Assembly: GCF_008123515.1 (NCBI RefSeq)
Contig: NZ_VSSR01000071.1
Span: forward strand, 1-64,000
DNA length: 64,000 nucleotides
Direction: 5' to 3'
DNA from: Bradyrhizobium cytisi
GTDB lineage: Bacteria > Pseudomonadota > Alphaproteobacteria > Rhizobiales > Xanthobacteraceae
Shown here: in pieces, positions 1-6,769 of the stretch
How positions within the stretch are numbered: the first letter of the stretch is position 1
Layout: the number at the start of each line of letters is the position of its first letter
Notes under the pieces: model-generated
What the model was told of the DNA's origin: nothing
The model's input: the letters and a program-made list of their open reading frames with translations, nothing else
Databases searched by the model: none
Made by a program: the position numbers and the translations under genes

Positions 1-11
1 CTAATGGGTGT

Positions 12-50
12 CACCGTAATTCCGTAATTCCACCGTAATTCCCGTAATTC
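12..50. repeat. Short tandem repeat of CCGTAATTC
   Basis: Four copies of CCGTAATTC begin at 14, 22, 33 and 42. They are arranged as two successive units of 19-20 bp, each starting CACCGTAATTC. The array touches the left edge of the window, so it may extend further. No function can be assigned. Confidence 0.75.
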
Positions 51-60
51 CGTTGAAGTA

Positions 61-82
61 AGGCCGCCCCAGTTGGCGGCCT
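61..82. terminator. Terminator-like hairpin
   Basis: Eight-base stem AGGCCGCC (61-68) pairs perfectly with GGCGGCCT (75-82) around a six-base loop, followed by CTTCT. It could end transcription of a gene lying left of the window. There is no true T-run, so termination is only suggested. Confidence 0.45.
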
Positions 83-268
83 CTTCTGAAGGTTCACGCT
101 TCCGACCTCAATGGTCTAATTTGAATCTCGCTGCGGCCTACTTTGCACTGCGGAATTTAGTATCTATTCGGGCAGAACAAGCGCCTAGTCATTCCATCAC
201 CGGCCCATCACGGTATCTATCGGTGACTGAGAGCTGCTCGTGCTCCCGCTATCACGCGGAGCCACCCC

Positions 269-457
269 ATGCGAACCAAACAAACCATTCCCGTAACCGT
301 TCGACTTGCCCAGTTGGCGGACGAAGCCCGCCGGCGCGCCGAGGCAGCACCGCCCGGAGCGAAACGCGAAGCTCTCCTGAAAGCGGCGCGTATAAGCGAA
401 ACCGCCCTCCAGCTTCAGCAATGGATTGGCTCCCCAGGATTGAAAGCGCCGACCTAA
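269..457 (+). CDS. Small conserved hypothetical protein (62 aa)
   Basis: The product is a 62-residue basic protein starting MRTKQTIPVTV. It has an Ala/Arg-rich amphipathic stretch (about residues 17-50) that should be mostly alpha-helical, with no signal peptide or membrane segment. It resembles small uncharacterised proteins I associate with Bradyrhizobium genomes; that is a memory-based impression, not a search result. An adequate ribosome-binding site is not obvious upstream (GGAGCCACCCC lies just before the ATG). It stands alone in a stretch otherwise lacking clear genes. Function unknown. Confidence 0.55.
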   Translation: MRTKQTIPVTVRLAQLADEARRRAEAAPPGAKREALLKAARISETALQLQQWIGSPGLKAPT

Positions 458-1264
458 CTGCGGAGTCGATCCAACTCGACGAGCATCGGTTTCGACCATC
501 TTAGCCCGCGCCTCTAGGAGCGGGTGACGTCGGAGAACTCGCCCTCGAAGGTACCTGCCGCAGGCAGTGTCCGGAGCTCGCCGCACAATCCTGCTTGTCG
601 GTGATCTGCCAATGGCCCGTCGAGCGCGGCGAAATCATCACCGATACGAATTTCGAAACGCGTATCCGGGTTGTGGTGGATCAGTTGCTGACCTTAATCG
701 GTGAAGGGCGCTCAATCGAAAAACCTGCATTGCCATTTCATCGAACGGGACAGCAGTGCTGGCTTGAAGAGCATCGCCGCCGGTCACATGTTGAGAGGAT
801 CGGGGATCGTTGGCCCGATACATTGGCAACGCACCCACCGCCTCATTGAAGGTCGCGTGCGTCCAAACAAGAGCGAGCACGGGCTGCGTTCGGGCACCGC
901 TCGACGCAGTACCTCTACGCAAATGCAACGGCACGAACCGCCGAGGGAGACCTTGGCGGCTTTTGCGTGTGGCCAGATATGCAAGGAACGGCAACTGTGG
1001 TCTTGCACTCAGATGCGAGTTAGGCGCCATTTCTTGCCATCTCTCTCGGCCTACGCCGGGCGCTTTGGCTCAAGTTGCGTTTTGCGGACAGCCCCCGGTC
1101 AACATCTCGCGAAGCTCGGCCTTGGTCTTGGGGGGCGTTTAGGTGATTGGCCTCGCATTCTGTCAGTGGCTACAGAGTTCGATCCCTGCGCGGTGTAAAT
1201 CCGCAAATCCCATAGTCTGGTGACTTGGCCGGGACGATATCGCCGTTCAACTCGGCGCGATCCA
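458..1264. other. Stretch without a convincing gene
   Basis: About 800 bp with several overlapping open frames on both strands (for example 595-849 plus and 638-1030 minus), none with convincing codon use, a good ribosome-binding site or recognisable motifs. The sequence TTCGATCC near 1171-1179 resembles a tRNA T-loop, but no acceptor or anticodon stems can be built around it. Probably decayed or non-coding DNA. Confidence 0.5.
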
Positions 1265-1453
1265 TTAGAAAAACGGCTTGACCGTTAGGCCCTTCGCTCG
1301 GGCGTCCTGAATGAAGGTATGCGCTTCCTCATTCGACAAGGTCAGCTCGGGACCACCAAGAAACTCCTCTCCCTGAGGAGTATTGGCGCGGAAGGTCGTC
1401 TCTCCTTGATTCACATGGACCGTATAATCAACATCGCCATGGGACTCTGGCAT
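1265..1453 (-). CDS. Small hypothetical protein (62 aa)
   Basis: The start is taken at the ATG whose complement lies at 1451-1453, because AAGGAGG sits just upstream on the minus strand; a longer version from 1483 lacks such a site. The product begins MPESHGDVDYTVHVNQGE and is acidic and soluble. A beta-rich first half is followed by a probable helix (TLSNEEAHTFIQDARAKG) and a hydrophobic end (VKPFF). No family is recognised. The strong ribosome-binding site and balanced composition argue that it is a real gene. Confidence 0.55.
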   Translation of the reverse strand: MPESHGDVDYTVHVNQGETTFRANTPQGEEFLGGPELTLSNEEAHTFIQDARAKGLTVKPFF

Positions 1454-1506
1454 GTTGGCCTCCTTGTCCCCACCCCGGTGCATATTGCGCCGATTTCAAC
1501 CCGTGA

Positions 1507-1629
1507 GACAAGGCGCTGATCGTCGCCAACCACTACCTCGAAACCGATCTGGAGAAACTAAATGCAGCGGTCTCGATGGGTTATGCGCGAGGGAAAGTTG
1601 TTCGAGGAGGCCAGGACGCTGCCGCGTGA
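1507..1629 (+). pseudogene. Possible C-terminal gene remnant
   Basis: After an in-frame TGA at 1504-1506, the frame reads about 40 residues (DKALIVANHYLETDLEKL and onward, ending GGQDAAA and TGA). It has protein-like composition but no start codon or ribosome-binding site in a sensible place. I read this as the surviving end of a decayed gene, but cannot name the family. A chance open frame is the alternative. Confidence 0.3.
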
Positions 1630-1690
1630 TCGTTAAGATTGGTATGATTGAGCCGGGTTGATTGGTCAGCGATTCTGACAGGAGCACAAG

Positions 1691-1972
1691 ATGGCTCTCC
1701 TAAAGCGCGAATTATATCGTCATGTGACAGGCCCTGAGGTCACCCACGCGGATCGTTGCACACTCATTTTCGATACCGACGCAAAGAAGTTATACGTCGA
1801 GCGCGAGGTGGCGGATTTTGATGCCAGCGTTGTTGGCACGATTCAGATCCAATCATCAACGATGGATATCGCTGACTACCTCAAGCAGGGCGGTCAAACT
1901 GCTGGTCACCGCGAGCTATGGCGCTTGCTGCAAACGATCTTCAAAGAGGACAACAATTCGGAAGAGATGTAA
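1691..1972 (+). CDS. Hypothetical protein (93 aa)
   Basis: A 93-residue protein with a clear ribosome-binding site (CAGGAG, 6 bp before the ATG). The first half looks like an antiparallel beta sheet (CTLIFDTDAKKLYVEREV followed by GTIQIQS), the second half like helices (IADYLKQGG and ELWRLLQTIFKED). There is no signal peptide or transmembrane segment. Similar short proteins exist in rhizobia as uncharacterised families; I cannot assign a function. Its codon use fits an alphaproteobacterial gene better than the surrounding open frames. Confidence 0.65.
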   Translation: MALLKRELYRHVTGPEVTHADRCTLIFDTDAKKLYVEREVADFDASVVGTIQIQSSTMDIADYLKQGGQTAGHRELWRLLQTIFKEDNNSEEM

Positions 1973-1989
1973 GTTGGATCAGGGGTTCG

Positions 1990-2196
1990 TTGGCATCCCC
2001 ACATAGTGTCCATGACCCAATGGCATGGCCGCAACGGACCGAGCGGCTTTGGGAAATCGGTGATATCGTCGAGGTGTTGAAAGCGTGGGAGGCCGCCCAA
2101 GTGGCGTCAGGACCGTTTGGGCCGTTTCGGAAGGGCCGTGACGCTCCACTTGAGTCCGAAATCGGCGCCAAAGCGGACATTTGGCGATCAATCTGA
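1990..2196 (+). pseudogene. Open-frame fragment, possibly transposase-tail remnant
   Basis: A frame without a plausible start encodes a stretch including RTERLWEIGDIVEVLKAWE, ending at a TGA. The pattern WEIGDIVEVLxAWE vaguely recalls C-terminal ends of some rhizobial transposases, but I cannot confirm this from memory. No inverted repeats or target duplications were found around it. Treat it as an unassigned remnant between the hypothetical gene ending at 1972 and the convergent gene ending at 2237. Confidence 0.2.
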
Positions 2197-2236
2197 ATTT
2201 GTCACTCGCGGTCCCTTTTTCTACGCTCTCAGTTCT

Positions 2237-2944
2237 CTAGGGCTTCGGCCGAACCACCCGCGTCAGCATCGGAAAATGCTTGTTGCCGCCCGCGAACGGC
2301 GGGAATTTTACGAAGTCCGCGCGCATGCGCTTGATCACGTCGGAGCCGAGCGCATGCGCGAGGGCTTGCGGGCTGTCGAACACCAGCTTGTTGCGCTGCA
2401 TGTGCTCGACGCGCTGCGACGGCAGCCGGTCGACCCAATCGATGCGGGTGTAGATTTCGATCTGGCGGACGTTCGGGAAGGTCCGCATGATCGACGGATG
2501 GTGCTCCAGATAATGCAGGTTCCAGGCGTTCATGTCCTCGGCTGGCCCGGGATAGTGGACGAGGTAACTGCACGGAGTTGTCGTTCCCGCCGGATGTTCG
2601 GCGACATCGACGGGAAACGCGCGCGTCAGCATCACCTGGTGCGTGACATCCAAGCCAGCGAGGCTCGGTAGTTCGGCTCCCGCCGCGAGATTGGCAAGGA
2701 TGCCGCCGCGATCCATCGCCGCCTCGCAAGCGAACAGGTCGGGAAACCGCAATTGAAACGCAAACACGGGACCGGAGCCGTCGGTCTTGTAGGGATGGTC
2801 GATCGACTGTTCGAGCGGCGTGAACAGCAAGGCCTCGGTCATGTCAGGGATCGATCCGACCAGCTGCGCGACGGCTGCAATTTCGCTAGGGCCAATCCGT
2901 CGTTCGCCTGCCGGATCTGAGAATGTCATGAAGAGCGAGATCAT
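2237..2944 (-). CDS. EthD-like dimeric alpha/beta-barrel protein
   Basis: A 235-residue soluble protein. The central part (LVHYPGPAEDMNAWNLHYL and onward to PNVRQIEIYTRIDW) has the look of EthD/dimeric ferredoxin-like barrel domains, which in aromatic pathways act as small decarboxylases, cyclases or isomerases. The N-terminal half may be a second, diverged copy of the same fold. The start codon overlaps the stop of the upstream thioesterase (ATGA), so it is the last gene of the leftward operon that includes the fumarylacetoacetate-hydrolase homologue. The exact reaction is unknown; membership in aromatic catabolism is inferred from its neighbours. Confidence 0.75.
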   Translation of the reverse strand: MISLFMTFSDPAGERRIGPSEIAAVAQLVGSIPDMTEALLFTPLEQSIDHPYKTDGSGPVFAFQLRFPDLFACEAAMDRGGILANLAAGAELPSLAGLDVTHQVMLTRAFPVDVAEHPAGTTTPCSYLVHYPGPAEDMNAWNLHYLEHHPSIMRTFPNVRQIEIYTRIDWVDRLPSQRVEHMQRNKLVFDSPQALAHALGSDVIKRMRADFVKFPPFAGGNKHFPMLTRVVRPKP

Positions 2945-3378
2945 GCCGGCGTTACCTCAGCCCCCTCGTCCGCGCTCACATGCGCCATGAGCGCGGCGCG
3001 AATGTTATCAGGCCACGGGATCGCATGATGATCGACAAGCGAGGTCGCGGCAAGGATCTGACGCGCACGCCAGCGCATGCCGGTCGCGCCCGAGACCACG
3101 TGCTCCAAATGGAGAGGCGATCCACCGACCCGGCCGATCTGCAACTTGAACGTCAGGAGATCGCCGAACATCGATGGCCGGGAGAAGTCGCAGGTCAGGT
3201 GCACCGTCGGCGTCCCGATCTTTCGGACCATGATCAGTTCCGGCCATGGAAAACCGATTGCCGCCCAAAAGTCTTCGACGACACCGTTGAGGATGTTCAG
3301 GTAGGAGGGGAAGTACGCGATGCCCGAGGGATCGCAGTCTCCGAACCTGAGTTCGCGATCGAACGAGAACGACGCCAT
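2941..3378 (-). CDS. Hot-dog fold acyl-CoA thioesterase (4-hydroxybenzoyl-CoA thioesterase type)
   Basis: 145 residues, the usual length for this family. The N-terminal motif ELRFGDCDPSGIAYFPSYLN is the classic 4-hydroxybenzoyl-CoA thioesterase signature, with the catalytic Asp in the DCDPSGIAYFP loop. Such enzymes hydrolyse aromatic or short acyl-CoA esters in the cytoplasm. Its ATG shares a base with the stop codon of the upstream gene (TGATG) and its own stop overlaps the next start, so it is translationally coupled on both sides. A CoA ligase is encoded at 12191-13813, so release of a CoA-bound aromatic intermediate is a plausible role. Confidence 0.88.
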   Translation of the reverse strand: MASFSFDRELRFGDCDPSGIAYFPSYLNILNGVVEDFWAAIGFPWPELIMVRKIGTPTVHLTCDFSRPSMFGDLLTFKLQIGRVGGSPLHLEHVVSGATGMRWRARQILAATSLVDHHAIPWPDNIRAALMAHVSADEGAEVTPA

Positions 3379-4286
3379 CAGATCGCAACGACCGGGTGCC
3401 TGATGACACCGACGCCGTCGACCCCTGCCTCCACCACGTCACCCGGCCACAGCCATTCCTGCGGGCTCATGCCGGCGCCGACGCCTTCCGGCGTTCCGGT
3501 CGCGATGATGTCGCCCGGCTCCAGCGTCATGCCCGATGAAATGTCCGATATCAGAACCGGAATGTCGAAGATCATGTATTTGGTATTGGAGTCCTGCTTC
3601 ATGATCCCGTTCTTGGTCAGCCAGAGCCGCAGGTCATGCGGGTTGGGAATCTCGTCCGCCGTCACGATGCAGGGGCCGAACGGCGCATAGGTGTCCATGC
3701 CCTTGGAGAAGATCCACTGGCCGGCGCGGCGATTGTCGCGCGCGGAAATGTCGATCATCACCGAATAGCCGAAGACGTGGTCCATCGCCTTCCCGGTCGC
3801 GACGCGGGTCGCGGTCTTGCCGATGATGACGGCGAGCTCGACCTCCCAGTCGAGCTGCTGCGTCATCTTCGCGTTGTGCTGGATCGCGCCGCCCGGACCG
3901 ATCACCGAGGTGGGCGGCTTGGAGAAGACGACCGGCTGCTTCGGCAGATCCTTTTCCGTATCCAGGCTCCTGGCGGACTCTGCGACGTGCGCACGGTAGT
4001 TCAGCCCGATGCCAAAAATGTTCTTTCGCGGCCGCGGGATCGGCGCTTGCAGCTTCCCGTCCTCGACCGGCACGGCAGAGCCAGGCGGCAAGCGTCCATT
4101 GGCGTTGTCCAGGCACTCCCTGAGCGCCGGCAGCAGCGTCACGCTGTTGTCGATCAACGACAGCATGTCGCTCGGCCATGCAAGGCCATGCGACGCACCG
4201 AGGCGTTCGACGTCCACAACCAAGCCATCAACGAGGACCCCGAGGCGGGCACCGCTGGAGCCCAAGGTGTAGGTAACAAGGCGCAT
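3378..4286 (-). CDS. Fumarylacetoacetate hydrolase family protein
   Basis: 302 residues. The FAH domain fills roughly residues 85-300, with the metal-binding core visible as IFGIGLNYRAH, DWEVELAVIIGK and the C-terminal GDIIATGTPEGVG segment. These proteins hydrolyse or decarboxylate beta-diketo acids formed after aromatic ring cleavage, such as fumarylpyruvate or acylpyruvates. The gene follows the gentisate-type dioxygenase by 45 bp and is coupled to the thioesterase gene. It is therefore likely to act on the ring-cleavage product of that dioxygenase. Precise substrate cannot be read from sequence. Confidence 0.9.
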   Translation of the reverse strand: MRLVTYTLGSSGARLGVLVDGLVVDVERLGASHGLAWPSDMLSLIDNSVTLLPALRECLDNANGRLPPGSAVPVEDGKLQAPIPRPRKNIFGIGLNYRAHVAESARSLDTEKDLPKQPVVFSKPPTSVIGPGGAIQHNAKMTQQLDWEVELAVIIGKTATRVATGKAMDHVFGYSVMIDISARDNRRAGQWIFSKGMDTYAPFGPCIVTADEIPNPHDLRLWLTKNGIMKQDSNTKYMIFDIPVLISDISSGMTLEPGDIIATGTPEGVGAGMSPQEWLWPGDVVEAGVDGVGVIRHPVVAI

Positions 4287-4331
4287 CGAATCTCTATCCG
4301 GCTGTTTCGGTTGAATTCTGCTGGAGGTACG

Positions 4332-5459
4332 TCAGGCAGCGACCGGCTGGTGACCGGCATTGTCGCCATAGGCCTCTTCCCGGTAGAAACCGAGGCCTTC
4401 GATGACAGGCAGATCGTTGAAGCAGAACAGGCAGGCATCCTCGCTCTCCGAGGCGTTGCCGTGCTCATGCCACGCCCAGGACGGAACGCAGAAGATGTCG
4501 CGCTCCTGCCACTCGAAACGCTTGCCTGCGATCACCGAATAGCCGCGGCCCTTGGCGACCTGATAGATAAAGCTGCCGGTGTGGCGGTGCGACTTCGTTC
4601 GTTCGCCCGGCCGCAGCAACTGCATGCTGGCGCCGATCGTCTGCATCACGTGCCCGCCGGTGATCGGATTGACGTAGTTCATGAGAATGCCGTCATAGGG
4701 CGAGCCGTCGGTCGCGTCCGTATATTTGCGCAAGGACTCGTAGGTCGGCTCCCACTCGTATTTGAACATCGGGGAATAGCCGTTCGACCATTTCGAGCCG
4801 GCCGGGCGAAGACCGGGATTGCCCCAGGTTTTGGTCATATCGTCGACGGGATAGCCGGACTCTTCCTGCTGAACCTTGGGATGGACCGCGAAGAAGTTGG
4901 CTTCCAGCGCGTTGACCAGGGGGATATCGAGGCCATCCTGCCAGATGCAGACGGAGCCGTTGGCTTCGACGCCATGCTCGTGCCAGGTGCCGTTCGGCGT
5001 CAGCACGAAATCCCGCGCCCCCAGCGTCATCTTGTGACCGTCGACGATGGTGTAGGCACCGGATCCTTCCATGATGAAGCGCAGCGCTGAAGCCGAATGC
5101 GCGTGCGCGGTCGCGACCTCACCGGGATGCATCACCTGCAATCCCGAATAGAGCCAGCCGACCGCGGCCGAGACGTCGCGGCGGCCGGGATTGTTGAGAT
5201 AGATCACCCGCCGCCCCGCCTTCTCCGGCGAGACCAGCTCGACCGAGCGCAGCACGTGCTCGCGCAGATCGTTGTAGCGCCAGAGCACGGGAACGGAGGC
5301 CGATTGCGGCGCCCACGGCTCGATCTTGTTGGCGACCGTCCACAGCGCGCCGGCCTCGTATTTTTCGAGGTCCTTGTAATAGGCCTTGAGCTCGGGGGTG
5401 TCTTCGACATTGGCCCGGCCGACGACGTTCTCGCGCATCCTGTCCTCCAAGTCCGTCAA
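4332..5459 (-). CDS. Gentisate 1,2-dioxygenase-type bicupin ring-cleavage dioxygenase
   Basis: 375 residues with two cupin domains, the normal size for gentisate/salicylate 1,2-dioxygenases. The N-terminal cupin holds the expected Fe(II) ligands His119 and His121 in ATAHAHSAS and His160 in GTWHEHG. The C-terminal cupin also keeps histidines (KSHRHTGS and AWHEHGN). The family opens the ring of 2,5-dihydroxybenzoate or related 2-hydroxybenzoates between the carboxylate and hydroxyl carbons. The downstream FAH-family gene would process the pyruvate-type product. Whether the substrate is gentisate, salicylate or a substituted anthranilate-derived acid cannot be decided from sequence. Confidence 0.88.
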   Translation of the reverse strand: MTDLEDRMRENVVGRANVEDTPELKAYYKDLEKYEAGALWTVANKIEPWAPQSASVPVLWRYNDLREHVLRSVELVSPEKAGRRVIYLNNPGRRDVSAAVGWLYSGLQVMHPGEVATAHAHSASALRFIMEGSGAYTIVDGHKMTLGARDFVLTPNGTWHEHGVEANGSVCIWQDGLDIPLVNALEANFFAVHPKVQQEESGYPVDDMTKTWGNPGLRPAGSKWSNGYSPMFKYEWEPTYESLRKYTDATDGSPYDGILMNYVNPITGGHVMQTIGASMQLLRPGERTKSHRHTGSFIYQVAKGRGYSVIAGKRFEWQERDIFCVPSWAWHEHGNASESEDACLFCFNDLPVIEGLGFYREEAYGDNAGHQPVAA

Positions 5460-5506
5460 GTGGCTTCAACCAAGCATGATGAATTTGCACGCGAATGTCT
5501 CCACAT

Positions 5507-5592
5507 CGTCATGGCCGGGCTTGTCCCGGCCATCCACGACCTTTCGCGCGGCACAAAGAACGTGGATGCCCGGGACAAGCCCGGGCATGACG
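5507..5592. repeat. REP-like intergenic palindrome
   Basis: Two 32-base arms (5507-5538 and 5561-5592) form an inverted repeat matching at 30 of 32 positions around a 22-base centre. Each arm is itself a smaller palindrome (core GGGCTTGTCCC). The two differences between arms fall at paired positions, so each arm keeps its own internal pairing. This is the structure of the dispersed palindromic elements seen in many bradyrhizobial intergenic regions. It lies between the nitrilase stop (5629) and the dioxygenase start (5459). No second copy was noticed in this window. Confidence 0.75.
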
Positions 5593-5628
5593 AGTTTGTG
5601 GTGCTACCATTCCCAACAACCATCCCCA

Positions 5629-6642
5629 TCATTCCGATTTGGGTGGTATCGACGAGAAGCTCGCCTGCTCGATGGCATCACCATCTGCGAGGTCCAGCGG
5701 CGCCAGCGGACGCCGGTTGATCCGCAGATCAAAAATGTCGAACCGATTATAGTGCCCGACAATGTCGTGCATCTGCTTCGGCTGGATGCAGCGGTCGAGA
5801 TCGATGTCGGCATAGACGATGCCCTCGTCGTCGATCAGGGCATCTCCGACCACGCGACCGTCCGGCCCGATGATGCCGGAGAAGGCACTGGATTTGCGCT
5901 GCAGGCGCGCACGCGCGTCGGGGACGACCGTTTCCATCGTCGTGATGATCTCCTCCGACACCGTCGAGCAGGAGACGACCGTAAAAATCTTGCCTTCAAA
6001 GGAATGCGCAATCGCGCGCAACTTGATCGCCTCCGCCATGTCGTAGTCGGGAGGTGCGACCGGAAGCGAGATGTAGCTGGCGACATGCACGAGCTCACCC
6101 TGACCCAACAGCGCAAAGCGCGCGAGCGTGTTGGTGTTCTCGCCGCAGGCAAGGCCTCCGAGACGCCCGATCTCGGTATCATAGACGCGCAGGCTCGATC
6201 CATCACCGCCGGTCCAGGTCAGCTTCTCTGCCCAGGTCGGGACCAGCTTGCGGTGCTTGCCCAGCAGCGCACCGTCCGGCCCGATGAACACCATCGTGTT
6301 GTAGATCGCCCCCAGCGACACCGGGCTGCGCTCGTTGACGCCGAGCACGACGTAGCAGGCGCAATCGCGCGCCGCTTTGCGAACGACATCGACCTCCGGC
6401 CCCGGCACCAGCACGGATGCCTTGGCGAGCTTCTCGAACCATGCGCCGCCGGTGACGGGATCGGTGATCCAGTTCCAGTAGGGATAGCCGGGAACGAACA
6501 CCTCGGGGAACGCGACGAGCTTCGCGCCATTGGCTGCGGCTTCACGGACCAGTGAAGCCGCCTTGTCGGCCGTCGCGCTCGGATTGAGATAGACAGGTGA
6601 AGCCTGGACGGCGGCAGCTCTAAAGCGCGGCAGCTTCAGCAT
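5629..6642 (-). CDS. Nitrilase (aliphatic/arylacetonitrilase type)
   Basis: 337 residues, typical nitrilase length. The catalytic triad is visible: Glu47 (FPEVF), Lys132 (KHRKLVPT) and Cys166 in LACGENTN, the CGENTN form being characteristic of true nitrilases rather than amidases. It would convert a nitrile to its carboxylic acid in the cytoplasm. The gene is first in the leftward arm, divergent from iorA, and separated from the dioxygenase by a REP-like palindrome. If the locus handles indole-3-acetate, indole-3-acetonitrile is an attractive substrate, but that is inference from context. Cyanide hydratase or arylacetonitrilase activity remains possible. Confidence 0.92.
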   Translation of the reverse strand: MLKLPRFRAAAVQASPVYLNPSATADKAASLVREAAANGAKLVAFPEVFVPGYPYWNWITDPVTGGAWFEKLAKASVLVPGPEVDVVRKAARDCACYVVLGVNERSPVSLGAIYNTMVFIGPDGALLGKHRKLVPTWAEKLTWTGGDGSSLRVYDTEIGRLGGLACGENTNTLARFALLGQGELVHVASYISLPVAPPDYDMAEAIKLRAIAHSFEGKIFTVVSCSTVSEEIITTMETVVPDARARLQRKSSAFSGIIGPDGRVVGDALIDDEGIVYADIDLDRCIQPKQMHDIVGHYNRFDIFDLRINRRPLAPLDLADGDAIEQASFSSIPPKSE

Positions 6643-6717
6643 TGGCCCTACCCTGTCGCCGGCTCACGACCGCCTTGTCGGAGCCGAGGTCCGCAAGCGT
6701 GATAACATGGCGCGGCG

Positions 6718-6754
6718 TTGACTTACTTCACATGTAAACGTATGCTATCGCATA
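6718..6754 (+). promoter_or_regulatory. Sigma70-type promoter with overlapping MarR-type operator (iorA)
   Basis: TTGACT (6718-6723) and TATGCT (6741-6746) are separated by exactly 17 bp. The -10 lies inside the perfect palindrome TATGC-TATC-GCATA (6741-6754), preceded by ACATGT at 6730-6735. The ribosome-binding site GGAGGG follows at 6760-6765. An operator covering the -10 fits repression by the MarR proteins encoded at the end of this same operon. A matching arrangement lies at 16611-16653. Confidence 0.7.
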
Positions 6755-6769
6755 TTTCTGGAGGGTGCA

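Noticed and set aside
12-50. CRISPR-like array
   Set aside because: Repeat units are only 9 bp with almost no spacers, so this is a simple tandem repeat.
1140-1210. tRNA gene suggested by TTCGATCC
   Set aside because: No acceptor, D or anticodon stem can be drawn around it and no CCA end is present.
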